Source: Deltaproteobacteria bacterium
GTDB lineage: Bacteria > Desulfobacterota > Syntrophia > Syntrophales > UBA2210
NCBI GenBank assembly: GCA_016933965.1
Contig: JAFGTS010000022.1
Span: 1-64,000 of the forward strand
Direction: 5' to 3'
DNA length: 64,000 bases
Under the pieces are notes generated by a model. That model was given only the letters and a program-made list of their open reading frames with translations, searched no databases and was not told the DNA's origin. The position numbers and the translations under genes were made by a program. Below, in pieces: positions 1 to 9,058 of this stretch (the stretch's first letter is position 1; every line of letters starts with the position of its first letter).

Positions 1-179
1 CAATGTCTATCTCAGGCCATAAGACACGATCAGTTTTTGATCGTTACAACATCGTCAATGACACCGACCTAATGCTTGCTGCACATAAGCAGGAAGTGTA
101 TCTCAAATCCCAAATAGGCACAATTTCAGGCACAGTTCACAAAATCGGCGAAAAAAGAGCAGTCGGTCAGTCGAGCTAA
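1..179 (+). CDS. C-terminal end of a tyrosine-recombinase integrase (partial)
   Basis: A frame open from the left edge (codons in phase with position 3) ends at TAA 177-179. It reads [15 protein letters not shown] early on, which matches the C-terminal box of phage-type tyrosine recombinases: GH is the His/Trp catalytic position and the Tyr in FDRYNI is the nucleophile. About 40 non-conserved residues follow. Most of the gene lies outside the window, so whether it is intact cannot be judged. The stop lies 13 nt from the 3' end of the convergent tRNA-Leu gene, the usual position of an integrase in an element inserted at a tRNA 3' end. It is either the end of an intact integrase or a decayed remnant. 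Confidence 0.8.
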   Translation, partial: MSISGHKTRSVFDRYNIVNDTDLMLAAHKQEVYLKSQIGTISGTVHKIGEKRAVGQSS

Positions 180-192
180 CCCCTTGAAATCA

Positions 193-280
193 TGGTGCCT
201 GGGGCGGGAATCGAACCCGCACAGAGGCAAGCTCCGAGGGATTTTAAGTCCCTTGCGTCTACCAGTTCCGCCACCCAGGC
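193..280 (-). tRNA. tRNA-Leu (anticodon UAA)
   Basis: The reverse complement folds as a class II tRNA with a 7-bp acceptor stem (GCCTGGG/CCCAGGC), discriminator A, encoded CCA, the T-loop GGTTCGATTCC, a long variable arm and the anticodon loop CTTAAAA (anticodon TAA). Its 3' end faces the integrase fragment, so this 3' half is a plausible attachment-site core. Confidence 0.96.
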
Positions 281-355
281 ATGTATGATGACCCTGACCG
301 CCCGCTAATCAAGGAGAAACGAATGGTCCGGCAGTCGATTCGTCTTTGCGTTCTG

Positions 356-382
356 GCTATAGCATTTTAAAAAACCTGTCAA
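356..382 (-). promoter_or_regulatory. possible sigma-70 promoter for tRNA-Leu
   Basis: On the minus strand a perfect TTGACA (377-382) is followed after 15 nt by TATAGC (356-361), about 75 nt upstream of the tRNA 5' end. The spacer is short for sigma-70, so the call is tentative. The rest of 281-557 shows only the leader of the next gene, with its ribosome binding site AAAGGAG at 541-547. Confidence 0.45.
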
Positions 383-557
383 TACCTTAATCCGGGCAAT
401 TCACGGTTGATTCAGAAGTCGATGAGAATTTTCAGGGTATCCTTCCTTTTCTCACTTCCCTTCTTGAAGAATATCAGCCACCTGTGATAATGCAGTGAAG
501 CGCTGGCAGCAGCAGTGTCACAGTTAAGTCCTATATCACAAAAGGAGACGGCCTGTA

Positions 558-1889
558 ATGCAGGATGTTGACATTATCATCTCCGGCGGCACGGTGCTCA
601 CCATGGATGGTACCGAACCGCCGATCCATGACGGATACATCGCGATCAGGGGGGATGAGATAATCGCCGTCGGTGACAGGAATACCATGTCTCCGCTCTA
701 TCGGGGGAAACGAACCCTTGAAGCAGCGAATCACCTGGTCATGCCGGGCCTCGTCAATTGCCATACCCATGCCGCCATGACCTGTTTCAGGGGCATTGCC
801 GACGATAAGGAGCTCATGGACTGGCTGAACAATTACATATTCCCGGCTGAATCGCGGAACGTCGATCCCGAGCTTGTCTACTGGGGCAGCCTCCTGGCCT
901 GCGCTGAGATGATACGATCGGGAACAACCACGTTCTGCGACATGTATCTCTTTGAAGAAGAAACGGCACAGGCTGCCCATCGCGCCGGTATGCGGTGTCT
1001 CCTGGGGGAGGTGCTCTTCGATTTTCCGTCTCCCAATATCAAGACACCCGAAGAAGGCCTCGCATACACGGAACGGCTCATCGATAAATGGCATGACGAT
1101 CCGCTGGTTTCCATCGTGGTCGAGCCACATTCCCTGTACACCTGCTCACCGGAGCTTCTCAAGGCCGCCAAGGCACTCGCCAACCGTTATGGCGTCCCCT
1201 ATGCGACCCATTTTCTGGAAAACCGGGGAGAGTTCGACCAATTGAAGGCAAAGCTCGGCAGGCGCGCCTCCCTGTATCTGAAAGATATCGGCTGTCTCGA
1301 CGAGCGGTTCTTTGCCTTTCACTGTGTGTACATGGATGCCAAGGACATAGATATCTTCGCCGAGCATGGCTGCAAGGTGGTCCACAACCCGGAGAGCAAT
1401 ATGAAACTGGCATCGGGAACACCGCTCCTTTCGGTCATGCAGGAACGAGGACTGACCGTCGGCCTCGGAACAGACGGCTGCGCCAGCAACAACAATCTGG
1501 ATATGCTGCAGGAAATGGATACGGCGGCGAAACTTGAAAAGGTAGTGCGTTTCAATCCGACGGCCATGGCCGCAATGACCGTCGCGCGCATGGCCACAAC
1601 CGACGGCGCCAGGGTGCTCGGCCTTGAAAACGTTACGGGACGATTGAAGCCCGGCATGAAGGCCGACATTATCATGATCGACCTCGACAGGCCGCACTTG
1701 ACCCCCGTTTATGATGAATATTCAACACTGGTGTATGCGGCGAACGGTTCCGACGTGACGACGGTGATCATCAACGGGAGACCGGTCATGGAAGACCGGA
1801 CGCTCCTGACGATCGACGAAAAGGAAGTAATGGACCGTGTCGAAAACATTTCCCGGCGTATCAAGAAGAACATGGGGTTTGACACATGA
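558..1889 (+). CDS. MTA/SAH-deaminase-type amidohydrolase 1
   Basis: A 443-residue amidohydrolase of the MtaD/TrzN branch, predicted to hydrolytically deaminate S-adenosylhomocysteine, methylthioadenosine or a related adenosine derivative in the cytoplasm. The metal site is complete: HTH at H69/H71, H218 in ATHFLE, and D306 in GTDGCASN. The catalytic Glu (E221) and His (H255), and the substrate-region motif PHSLYTCS, are also present. AAAGGAG lies 10 nt before the ATG. The stop overlaps the start of a paralogue by 4 nt (ATGA), so the two are translationally coupled. Aminofutalosine deaminases belong to the same branch, so the exact substrate is not fixed by sequence. Confidence 0.9.
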   Translation: MQDVDIIISGGTVLTMDGTEPPIHDGYIAIRGDEIIAVGDRNTMSPLYRGKRTLEAANHLVMPGLVNCHTHAAMTCFRGIADDKELMDWLNNYIFPAESRNVDPELVYWGSLLACAEMIRSGTTTFCDMYLFEEETAQAAHRAGMRCLLGEVLFDFPSPNIKTPEEGLAYTERLIDKWHDDPLVSIVVEPHSLYTCSPELLKAAKALANRYGVPYATHFLENRGEFDQLKAKLGRRASLYLKDIGCLDERFFAFHCVYMDAKDIDIFAEHGCKVVHNPESNMKLASGTPLLSVMQERGLTVGLGTDGCASNNNLDMLQEMDTAAKLEKVVRFNPTAMAAMTVARMATTDGARVLGLENVTGRLKPGMKADIIMIDLDRPHLTPVYDEYSTLVYAANGSDVTTVIINGRPVMEDRTLLTIDEKEVMDRVENISRRIKKNMGFDT

Positions 1890-3229
1890 CGCAGGAAAAA
1901 CTCGACATTCTCATTCACAGTGGCGCGCTTATCACCATGTCCGAGAACATGGATGTTATCGAGGATCCTTTCATTGGGATCCGTGACGGACGTATCCTTT
2001 TCGTCAGGAATCCGGAACAGGCGTCCGCGTCATGGAGTGCCGAAACGACCATCGATGCGACGGGACAGGTCATCATGCCGGGCCTTGTCAATACGCACAC
2101 GCACCTTCCCATGATCTGCTTCAGGGGGTACGCGGACGATCTGCCCCTCATGGAATGGCTCAACGAGCACATCTTTCCCGCGGAAGCGAAATTCGTGAAC
2201 CCCGAGATGGTGTACCAAGGATCGCTGCTGGCAATGGCTGAAATGATACTCTCGGGAACCACGACATTCTGCGACGCCTATTTTTTTGAGGACCGCGTCG
2301 CCCGGGCCGCCCTGGACAGCGGTATGAGAGCCGTCGTCAGCCAGGGGTTCCTCGATTTCCCAACCGTGGACAACCCTGAGCCCGCGAGAAATCCCGACAT
2401 TGCGGAATCGTTTGTTAAAACATGGCGGGGGGTATCGGACCGCATCACGCCCGCGCTCTTCTGTCACTCGCCGTATACCTGTTCACCGGAAACCTTGAAG
2501 AAGATCAAGAACATCGCCCGCAGGGAAGATGTCCTCTACCTGACCCACCTTTCAGAAACCATAGCCGAGGTTGAAGAGATCAAGAATCGCTACGGGAAAA
2601 CACCGGTCCATCATCTTGAAGCGATCGACGTCCTCGATGAAGGGACCGTCTCCGTTCATTGTGTCTGGATACACAACAGCGAGGTTGAGATCCTCGCCCG
2701 GCACGGCGTCAAGGTATCACACACGCCGGAGAGCAACATGAAACTGGCGACGGGCACCGCTCCCGTGCCGGAAATGCTCCGGCATGGTATCACCGTTGGG
2801 CTGGGAACAGACGGGTGCGCCAGTAACAATGACCTCGACCTCTTCCTGGAAATGGGAACGGCGGCGAAAATCCACAAGCTCGAATCCCTTGATCCGACGA
2901 CCATGGACGCCCGGACGACGGTGCGGATGGCAACGCTCGGCAGCGCCCGTGTCCTCGGCCTCGACGACCGCATCGGTTCGATAGAACCCGGCAAGCGCGC
3001 CGACATCGTCCTGGTCGACTTCCGAAAACCCCACCTGACACCCGTTTATGACTATTATTCACACATCGTGTATGCCGCATCCGGCTCCGATGTAAGCACT
3101 GTGGTCATAGACGGGAAAGTTGTCATGCGGGACCGCATGATAATGACGATCGACGTAGCTGACGCCATGAAAAAAGTCCGTGAGATCGCCGGCAGGATCG
3201 CCGGTGCCGGCAATATCCGAAACGTTTGA
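1886..3229 (+). CDS. MTA/SAH-deaminase-type amidohydrolase 2
   Basis: A 447-residue paralogue of the preceding gene with all metal and catalytic residues (H71, H73, H221, E224, H258, D309) and CHSPYTCS in the substrate region. The shared start of the barrel (FRG-ADD-LMEWLN-IFPAE) shows that the pair arose by duplication, but divergence is wide and differs near the substrate (HFLEN in copy 1, HLSET in copy 2). The two copies may therefore handle different adenosine derivatives. It starts inside the stop of copy 1. There is no obvious terminator before the convergent hydrolase gene 12 nt downstream. Confidence 0.9.
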   Translation: MTQEKLDILIHSGALITMSENMDVIEDPFIGIRDGRILFVRNPEQASASWSAETTIDATGQVIMPGLVNTHTHLPMICFRGYADDLPLMEWLNEHIFPAEAKFVNPEMVYQGSLLAMAEMILSGTTTFCDAYFFEDRVARAALDSGMRAVVSQGFLDFPTVDNPEPARNPDIAESFVKTWRGVSDRITPALFCHSPYTCSPETLKKIKNIARREDVLYLTHLSETIAEVEEIKNRYGKTPVHHLEAIDVLDEGTVSVHCVWIHNSEVEILARHGVKVSHTPESNMKLATGTAPVPEMLRHGITVGLGTDGCASNNDLDLFLEMGTAAKIHKLESLDPTTMDARTTVRMATLGSARVLGLDDRIGSIEPGKRADIVLVDFRKPHLTPVYDYYSHIVYAASGSDVSTVVIDGKVVMRDRMIMTIDVADAMKKVREIAGRIAGAGNIRNV

Positions 3230-3241
3230 CCCCTGCTGCCG

Positions 3242-4228
3242 TTACCCATCCGCGGGACGGTGCTTTTTGAGAAATGCCATCTTTCTGGCGGTCACTTCAT
3301 CAGCACATATACAGGCGGGCATGATGTGAAACCCGCCTTCCACGACATAGAGCTCCGCTCCGGGGATCGATGATGCCGTAAACACAGCGTGTTCCATGGA
3401 GACATCGTGATCGTCCGTTCCATGCACCACCAGGGTCGGCACCCGTATGTCCCCCAGAGCAGGTTCCTTTATGACGGCAAGTTGTTCCAGGTCGTTGGCA
3501 AGTCCCCTCCGGCGAAGGCTTGTGGGGCTCATGGACTTCAGAACCCCCATGAGAATTTGTTCCTTTTCAGGGTTTTGCATTATCCGCGAAAGAACCGCCT
3601 TGACCTTGTCTTCACTCAGCGTGCTTTCCATGTCTATCATTGACCGGAACGTTATTTCAGGCTCATGGCGTGCAAAAAGATTCATGAGCCAGTTGATCGG
3701 ATCATTGAACATGAGCCGGGAATAGAGAAGTTTTTCCTCCACGTTGCCGGGATCTATCACGTACCGTTTACTGACGGCGCATTCCATGATCAGGGCCCAT
3801 ATCCGGTCGGGATGACGGAGGGCGAAGTGGAGACCGACAGGGCCTCCTGCCGAGTAGGCAAGCAGGGCCGCCCGATCTATTCCGATGGAATCCATCAAGG
3901 CCGCCAGGGCGTCTGCCTGCTCTTCGAAGGTTTCTCCCACTTTCAACGGCGTTCGGAGATATCCCGGCCTGGACCAGGACAGGACACGAAAGCCTTTATC
4001 AAGCATATCCGGGTACAGGGCGAATATCTGGTCGTATCCGCCCGGTGCCCCATGCAACCCCGCCAGCCAGGGGCCTGCGTATCCGCTCAGAGCGAATTCG
4101 ATCCGTCCCCGCGCGGTTTTCACCACCGAACTGCGTTCTCGGAGCTCTTTTTTCAGATCATGCCGCCAGACGAAGAACTCATCATTAAGGATGCCCTGTT
4201 TCATCATCGGTCCTGTGCCATTCCCCAT
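3242..4228 (-). CDS. alpha/beta-hydrolase family protein
   Basis: About 320 residues with the alpha/beta-hydrolase fold. The nucleophile elbow is AYSAGG (first Gly of GxSxG replaced by Ala), the acid is in VVHGTDDHD and the catalytic His in GGFHIM near the C-terminus. The N-terminal part has the GAPGGYDQIF turn that resembles the oxyanion-hole loop. The start is uncertain: ATG at 4207 or 4204 (MMKQG) has AGGA just upstream and looks better than the first ATG. Substrate unknown. It is the last gene of a minus-strand run and follows a second, unrelated-looking alpha/beta hydrolase by 21 nt. Confidence 0.8.
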   Translation of the reverse strand: MGNGTGPMMKQGILNDEFFVWRHDLKKELRERSSVVKTARGRIEFALSGYAGPWLAGLHGAPGGYDQIFALYPDMLDKGFRVLSWSRPGYLRTPLKVGETFEEQADALAALMDSIGIDRAALLAYSAGGPVGLHFALRHPDRIWALIMECAVSKRYVIDPGNVEEKLLYSRLMFNDPINWLMNLFARHEPEITFRSMIDMESTLSEDKVKAVLSRIMQNPEKEQILMGVLKSMSPTSLRRRGLANDLEQLAVIKEPALGDIRVPTLVVHGTDDHDVSMEHAVFTASSIPGAELYVVEGGFHIMPACICADEVTARKMAFLKKHRPADG

Positions 4229-4249
4229 CCCCGTCAGGAGGAACGGTTT

Positions 4250-5110
4250 TCAGCGGGAGTGCCCCCTGATCCAGTCGGCGGTGTAGCGGAATACAGCCTC
4301 CCGATGCCGGTCGATGCACCCCGCGTGTCCGGTCTCGGGAAGAATGATCATCTTCTTTTCACAGGTCAGCCGTTCAAAGAGGCGACGCGATGAATCTGAA
4401 GGGTCGACTTCATCATTCTCTCCATGGAGGACAAGGGTCGGAACGCTGATGGAATGTACCCGGTCAATAGTGTTCACCACTGATGCCTGGTACGCTCCCG
4501 GTACGGGAACAAAGGCAGCCTGGAAACGCGGGTCCTCGATGATGGAACGGTGCGCTTCACTATCCCAGGCTATTTTTCGCTTTCCCACGAGGTCACGAAG
4601 TGGCAATTGAACAGGCCGGCCGGTCACCGCCTTTTTTGCAGCCGCAAAGGGAAGCAATGCCGCATAGAGGAGCATATCAAGAGGGGTCATCACGTTCCTT
4701 ACGGTTGCGGCGAACACGACAAGGCTTCTGAGCCTCGGCTCCACAAGGGCGGCTTCCAGGACGGCCGTTCCGCCCGTTGAAAGTCCGAATGCCGAGATCC
4801 CGTGAGGATCGATACCTGTTTCATCAATGAGAAAGTCAAGGGCACCGCGGATGTCCGATATCCAGCGGCGGATGTTCACATGATACCGCTCGCCGTCACT
4901 CTCACCATGTCCGTTCATGTCGGGGACGAGAGTCGTTATTCCCCGTTCTGAAAGATACGCGGCCAGCTCGAAATAGCGCTCCTTGAACTCAAAGGCGCCG
5001 TGACAGATGACCACCGCCGGACAGTGGTCTTTCCGTTCCTTTCCGAACAGGGCCGCCCGGATCGTATTTCCACCGGAACGGTATGTGATACCAGTTCCCG
5101 GCCCGCTCAT
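4250..5110 (-). CDS. alpha/beta-hydrolase (lysophospholipase/peptidase-like)
   Basis: 286 residues. ICHGAFEFKERYFELA forms the oxyanion-hole strand and loop, GLSTGG is the nucleophile elbow, HGENDEVDP carries the acid and ETGHAGC the catalytic His, so the triad is complete. The pattern VPDMNGHGESDGE resembles serine aminopeptidase S33 and monoacylglycerol-lipase-like hydrolases. No signal peptide, so cytoplasmic. The start overlaps the stop of the upstream small membrane protein gene by 4 nt, indicating coupling. Confidence 0.82.
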   Translation of the reverse strand: MSGPGTGITYRSGGNTIRAALFGKERKDHCPAVVICHGAFEFKERYFELAAYLSERGITTLVPDMNGHGESDGERYHVNIRRWISDIRGALDFLIDETGIDPHGISAFGLSTGGTAVLEAALVEPRLRSLVVFAATVRNVMTPLDMLLYAALLPFAAAKKAVTGRPVQLPLRDLVGKRKIAWDSEAHRSIIEDPRFQAAFVPVPGAYQASVVNTIDRVHSISVPTLVLHGENDEVDPSDSSRRLFERLTCEKKMIILPETGHAGCIDRHREAVFRYTADWIRGHSR

Positions 5111-5391
5111 GGAGCACCACCGTTTCCCAGGGCCGGTCCGTTCCGTTTTCCCGCCTTCCTCAACCTGCGATAAAAATTACGGGCATATCGAACACCTTCG
5201 GGTCCTGCAAGAAGAACCCCGATGCCCAGCATTATCCAACTGATGCCGTAAAGCGTGATGCCGAGGTAGGCGGGGAACATACTGTGCCGCTGAATGGCAA
5301 ACGAGTCGCAGACCAGCATGGCGGCCCAGCCGAGGGGTTGATTCGTCGTCAAAAGGATGATGCCGACCCAGAAACGGTAAGGGTGTTTCAT
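5107..5391 (-). CDS. small two-helix membrane protein, unknown function
   Basis: 94 residues starting MKHPYRFWVG. This start has GGGGAGGG directly upstream, whereas a longer frame (to 5535) lacks support and would run into the neighbouring gene. Two hydrophobic stretches (about residues 7-30 and 40-62) are followed by a basic tail (YRRLRKAGKRNG), suggesting a small inner-membrane protein with a cytosolic C-terminus. No family recognised. Coupled by 4-nt overlap to the downstream hydrolase. Confidence 0.65.
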   Translation of the reverse strand: MKHPYRFWVGIILLTTNQPLGWAAMLVCDSFAIQRHSMFPAYLGITLYGISWIMLGIGVLLAGPEGVRYARNFYRRLRKAGKRNGPALGNGGAP

Positions 5392-5464
5392 TCCCTCCCC
5401 CAGTGCACCCCATGCATTGTATTCGGATAAACAAAATTCCAGCCTTGAAAACAGCCACGGAGAT

Positions 5465-5929
5465 TCAGCTGCCGATCCTCTGATAGGTTTTCCAGCCCTC
5501 GGACAATCCAAGGACCTCAAACTGTTTCCTGACATCCTCGTTTGGAGCTTGAAACAGATATTGAAAACTATTGTCCGTAATATTCTGTATCTCCACTTTC
5601 GAAGGCGTCATGGGCTGCCATGTCGTCCATGTTCCATCAGCCGTTATTATGCGTCGATATTTGTCGGACCACTCAAGGGTACCCCCCTCAACCCTATATT
5701 CCCCCTTTAATTCTTCCACAGCCACGTTATTGTTGTATGTAGTCGCCGCATAAGTACCGTCATCCTTGTAACGGACTTGCTGTCTGACCATGATCGGCTG
5801 CTCCTGGTAAGTAACTTGGAATTCGATTTCGTAAAGTCCCGGCCTTATGCTGTTAACGCCTTCCTCTTTTTCCGATGAACAACCAAACACCAGCAACATG
5901 ACGATAATGAGAATTATTTTCCTCTGCAT
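5465..5929 (-). CDS. small predicted lipoprotein, unknown function
   Basis: 154 residues from MQRKIILIIVMLLVFGC, a short type II signal peptide with lipobox VFGC at about residue 17, then an acidic SSEKEE linker. The mature part is beta-rich with alternating polar strands (GLYEIEFQVTYQ, GEYRVEGGTLEW), reminiscent of lipocalin-like or META-like small barrels, but no family is recognised. The chosen ATG has AGAGGTG upstream; an earlier in-frame ATG at 5971 would bury the signal peptide. Likely membrane-anchored in the periplasm. Confidence 0.7.
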   Translation of the reverse strand: MQRKIILIIVMLLVFGCSSEKEEGVNSIRPGLYEIEFQVTYQEQPIMVRQQVRYKDDGTYAATTYNNNVAVEELKGEYRVEGGTLEWSDKYRRIITADGTWTTWQPMTPSKVEIQNITDNSFQYLFQAPNEDVRKQFEVLGLSEGWKTYQRIGS

Positions 5930-6055
5930 ATTAGATAGCACCTCTTGGGAATATCTAAGATCCACATCCAATAGATATTGCGTGTACGTGTTTTTTATAG
6001 CTGTACTTTGCCGTTCTCTATCATAGTGACTTATTCCCCATTGGCAAAGATGTAC

Positions 6056-6358
6056 TTACCGTGCCCCCTTCGCGGCGATCTCCTCAAATATCTCTATGGA
6101 CGGATCCCCATCGAGGAGCGGCGCGACGGCAAGAAAAAGCTCCTGAAATTCCTTTGTCGACCCATGGTATGCCAGGGCGTCACCGTCACGGTATTTTTCA
6201 TAGACAAGGAATTTCCCCGCATCGTTCTTGGAACGGTGAAGAATGTATGACAGGGTCCCCTCTTCCTTTTCAACGGCAGGCATGAACCCGTTCAACGCTT
6301 TTTCCATTTCACCTTCTTTTCCCGATTTTGCCTTCATGACAGCCACGACAACGACCAT
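6056..6358 (-). CDS. antibiotic biosynthesis monooxygenase (ABM) domain protein
   Basis: 100 residues forming one ABM ferredoxin-like domain (YgiN type): VVVVAVMKAKSGKEGEMEKAL, then GTLSYILHRS, then FLVYEKYRDGDALAYHG with the conserved aromatic/His patch, and FQELF near the end. Relatives act as quinol monooxygenases or heme-degrading enzymes, usually dimers. Substrate cannot be assigned. It stands alone between the lipoprotein gene and a hypothetical gene, with about 220 bp upstream in which no further gene is seen. Confidence 0.82.
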   Translation of the reverse strand: MVVVVAVMKAKSGKEGEMEKALNGFMPAVEKEEGTLSYILHRSKNDAGKFLVYEKYRDGDALAYHGSTKEFQELFLAVAPLLDGDPSIEIFEEIAAKGAR

Positions 6359-6577
6359 GTTCGCCTCCTTCCTTTTTTCCCTCGACCATTATGTGTCCGG
6401 GCATAAATCCACCGAATCGTTCCGTAATACAGAAAGGCGCTTTTGTAAAGCCCTTATTATGTGATCACCGGATCGTCGTGAACGATCTTGCTCAGCTGAT
6501 CACACACTTCCGGCAGATGGAATCGATCCAGTTCAGACTCTCTTGCAGACCTCTTTTCGATCATCCAGGACCCGACA

Positions 6578-7048
6578 TCACAAATCGGATCTTCGGACCA
6601 GTTCCATCGACCAGGAAGACATCATCACTTCACCGCGGAGCAGGACCCCCCTGTTCGTGTACCGCTCATGTGACAGGCGAAGCAGGTATTCAAATCCCCG
6701 ATAATCTCCCGTGGCGCTTCGAAACAGCGACAGGATCGAATCGGAAACGATGATGAAATCTCCCATGAGCCTTCCCAGCGTAGGATTCCGGGAAACCCAG
6801 GTCGTTCTCGATTCATGGGGTTTGAACGGTTTTATTTCATAGTGATTGAAAATTTCAACCGGTTCCGGGAAATAGACCGTTATCGAGCCTTCATTGATCC
6901 AGAGGGTGTCGCCGTGTATGATGTGGGCGGTCCCCCGCGCCTGTACCGTCCGCCCGAACTCGTCCGTATAGTATCCCTCGGCGTTCCATATCCCCGGCTC
7001 GGCCAGAAATGAATGGGTCACCGTCACTATTGAGAGTTCTTCATCCAT
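6578..7048 (-). CDS. conserved-looking hypothetical protein
   Basis: 156 residues, no signal peptide or membrane helix. The sequence alternates strands (WNAEGYYTDEFGRTVQARG, LWINEGSITVYF) and looks like a beta-rich fold with a shorter C-terminal half. No family recognised. The ATG overlaps the end of the HXXEE membrane-protein gene by 8 nt and has AAGG about 5 nt upstream inside it, so the two are co-translated and may act together. Confidence 0.6.
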   Translation of the reverse strand: MDEELSIVTVTHSFLAEPGIWNAEGYYTDEFGRTVQARGTAHIIHGDTLWINEGSITVYFPEPVEIFNHYEIKPFKPHESRTTWVSRNPTLGRLMGDFIIVSDSILSLFRSATGDYRGFEYLLRLSHERYTNRGVLLRGEVMMSSWSMELVRRSDL

Positions 7049-7844
7049 CGACCTTCACCGTGTCCGATCTGTCGGCCCGCAGCGAGCCTATCAGGGGGCA
7101 GAGCAAGCCGCCGACATAGGTGAGCTCAACCCCCCGGATCCCCCCCGGCAACTGATCCCATTCGACCAGTGTATAGAACAGGCCGCTGTAGCGGATGGAC
7201 CCTCCGTCCTTGTACTGCGCGGTCTTCACGGCGAACAGCGGGGCCCGCCCCTGCCGCAGCCGTTCATAATCAATGCCGCCGAATCCCCATGAAAACAGAA
7301 AGAACGCCAGGTAAATGCAGAGCAGAAAAAGGACCATTCTGGATATTGAATATTTTCCACCGCCCATCGATCGCAGCTTTCGCCCCAGGGCGAAGAGAAC
7401 GGGGATAATTCCAACGATCATGACGATAAAACCACCGGACCAGATGATGAGAGGAACGGCCGTGACGGTCCCGGTGGACAGGAGACGCCATAGAAGGCAG
7501 ATCGTCACCGGCGCGATGAAAAGTGCCCCCGTGATAAGGCCCGGCGCGTAGCTGCGCATCACCAGCGTCGCGACGAGATGCGGCATGATGACGTTTATCA
7601 GCATCGCCGCACAGTATCCGGCGAAGAGATAGTCGCTGACACTCCCTTCGTGATCTGAGATGCTCAATGCGGTAATCACATATGCCGCCACGGTCAAAAC
7701 GGTAACAGCGAACCTGAATTCAAACTCTCCCACCGCTCCATGGAATTTCCCCGCTTTTCGAGACCATCCGGGCAGCCATATCCACTCTTCAAGATTATGG
7801 AACGTCAGCGCAATTGGAAACAGCCACTGAATCTGATCGGTCAT
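7041..7844 (-). CDS. HXXEE-domain membrane protein with C-terminal extension
   Basis: 267 residues. The N-terminal half carries the HXXEE signature (HNLEEW near residue 16) and four to five hydrophobic helices, as in HXXEE integral membrane proteins of unknown function. A further helix (about 168-190) is followed by a soluble tail containing FAVKTAQYKDGGSIRYSGLF, a pattern seen in small membrane-anchored proteins. The two parts look like a fusion. First gene of a two-gene unit with the hypothetical gene it overlaps. Confidence 0.7.
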   Translation of the reverse strand: MTDQIQWLFPIALTFHNLEEWIWLPGWSRKAGKFHGAVGEFEFRFAVTVLTVAAYVITALSISDHEGSVSDYLFAGYCAAMLINVIMPHLVATLVMRSYAPGLITGALFIAPVTICLLWRLLSTGTVTAVPLIIWSGGFIVMIVGIIPVLFALGRKLRSMGGGKYSISRMVLFLLCIYLAFFLFSWGFGGIDYERLRQGRAPLFAVKTAQYKDGGSIRYSGLFYTLVEWDQLPGGIRGVELTYVGGLLCPLIGSLRADRSDTVKVDG

Positions 7845-7990
7845 CGTGCCTTCCTTCCCCTCTTCTATGGGCGGATTCTACACAATTCCCGAAAGCAAGT
7901 AAATTGATAACCATCCGTGTGACCGGCGTCAGGACCTGGTCACGGGGCCGCTCGTATAGCGTGAAAGAAGAAACAGGGTCGGATAATTTC

Positions 7991-8043
7991 AGGATTACGG
8001 ATTAGAGGATTATGGATTACGGATTACGGATTACGAATCACGA
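7991..8043. repeat. GGATTAC heptamer array
   Basis: An intergenic array of about seven imperfect GGATTAC/GGATTAT units between the HXXEE and RDD genes. Related arrays occur near 14315-14380, 42553-42620 and 51142-51206, always between genes. The remainder of 7845-8073 shows no gene. Confidence 0.85.
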
Positions 8044-8073
8044 TCCCTGACCCCCTCTCCCGGAACTGTTTCA

Positions 8074-8820
8074 TCAGGCTCCCGCTGTGGCGGCGATGAG
8101 AAAAATAACACAGATCACTATCCCGATATAGACGGCCACCCTGAGTGCACCGATCTTCTCATGGGTAACCGAGAAGCCTCCCTTTCTGTCCCAGGAGGTG
8201 ATACCGTTCTTGCTCAACCGGTTATAGGCCACGATCAGGGTCACCAGTGAGATCAGCGGGAGTCCCAGGCCGAGCCCGCGCACCCATACATTGAAACTTC
8301 TGCCCAGGGCTTCGACGTATGAAAGCTTACCCCCCGAATTCGTGCGCAGCGTCACCCGCAGAAGGGCCTTTCCCGGCGTAGCCCCCCATGATGAGAGAAG
8401 GATTGGTTCCACGAAGACAAAGAGAAAGAGGATAAGCACTCCCAGGACATTGTCGTTCATCATGAGGGCCGACGGGCAGAAGATCCCCACAAGGATCCCG
8501 AAGATAAGGGCGAAGAGTATAAGGTCCATCATTCTGGCCCAGTACCGGACCCAGGGACGGGCAGCGGGATAATATGAAACATCTTGCTCCGCACCTGATC
8601 CATCACCATATTCAACGTTCTCTTCCACGTCCGGGATGGCACCGGGCGTTTGAAACCCGCCGACCCGTGAGATCGGCAGCCAGTCCGTCTGACCGTCGGC
8701 CCACACGAGCGTGGCCCCGCCGATGGCGCCGGTGTCGACCAGGTGCTGCATTTCTTCGTCCGAGAAAGGCCCCATCTGTTCCTCTCCCCGCTTGTAGTAC
8801 CATCGTTTCCCACTGTTCAT
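8074..8820 (-). CDS. GYF_2 plus RDD-family membrane protein
   Basis: 248 residues. Residues about 5-55 (RWYYKRGEEQMGPFSDEEM ... ADGQTDWLPI) form a GYF_2-type domain, a bacterial protein-interaction module. The rest is an RDD domain: PWVRYWARMMDLILF is the RDD-type entry helix, followed by helices near 120-140, 185-205 and 225-245. RDD proteins are inner-membrane proteins, some linked to ion transport. Monocistronic, divergent from mnmA. Confidence 0.85.
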   Translation of the reverse strand: MNSGKRWYYKRGEEQMGPFSDEEMQHLVDTGAIGGATLVWADGQTDWLPISRVGGFQTPGAIPDVEENVEYGDGSGAEQDVSYYPAARPWVRYWARMMDLILFALIFGILVGIFCPSALMMNDNVLGVLILFLFVFVEPILLSSWGATPGKALLRVTLRTNSGGKLSYVEALGRSFNVWVRGLGLGLPLISLVTLIVAYNRLSKNGITSWDRKGGFSVTHEKIGALRVAVYIGIVICVIFLIAATAGA

Positions 8821-8900
8821 GGATACCTCCCCGGTTCGGTTTTCTTTCTGTGTAAAAAGAGAATACCCTACCTGTCGTCTTTCTGTAAAGAGCGGTTTTT

Positions 8901-8936
8901 CCCTTGAACCCTTGAACCCTTGGCCCCTTGAATCCC
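8901..8936. repeat. CCCTTGAA octamer array
   Basis: Four imperfect units of CCCTTGAA lie in the divergent spacer between the RDD gene and mnmA. They do not match the GGATTAC family. No promoter could be assigned with confidence in 8821-9058. Confidence 0.75.
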
Positions 8937-9058
8937 GAAAAAGACAGCAACTTTTTCGGAGGTGAGCCTCTTGTTATAATCTCTCCCTTCCTTTAAGATT
9001 GACACCCGTGTCGTTTCGTTTTAGAACGGTCGGCCTTGAAAAAGAAAAAGATCGGCAC

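Noticed and set aside
531-1130. Long minus-strand frame opposite the first deaminase (199 residues)
   Set aside because: It is antisense to a clear amidohydrolase gene with intact motifs and has no domain, start site or context.
7991-8043. CRISPR array
   Set aside because: Units are only 7 bases, imperfect and have no unique spacers; no cas genes lie nearby.
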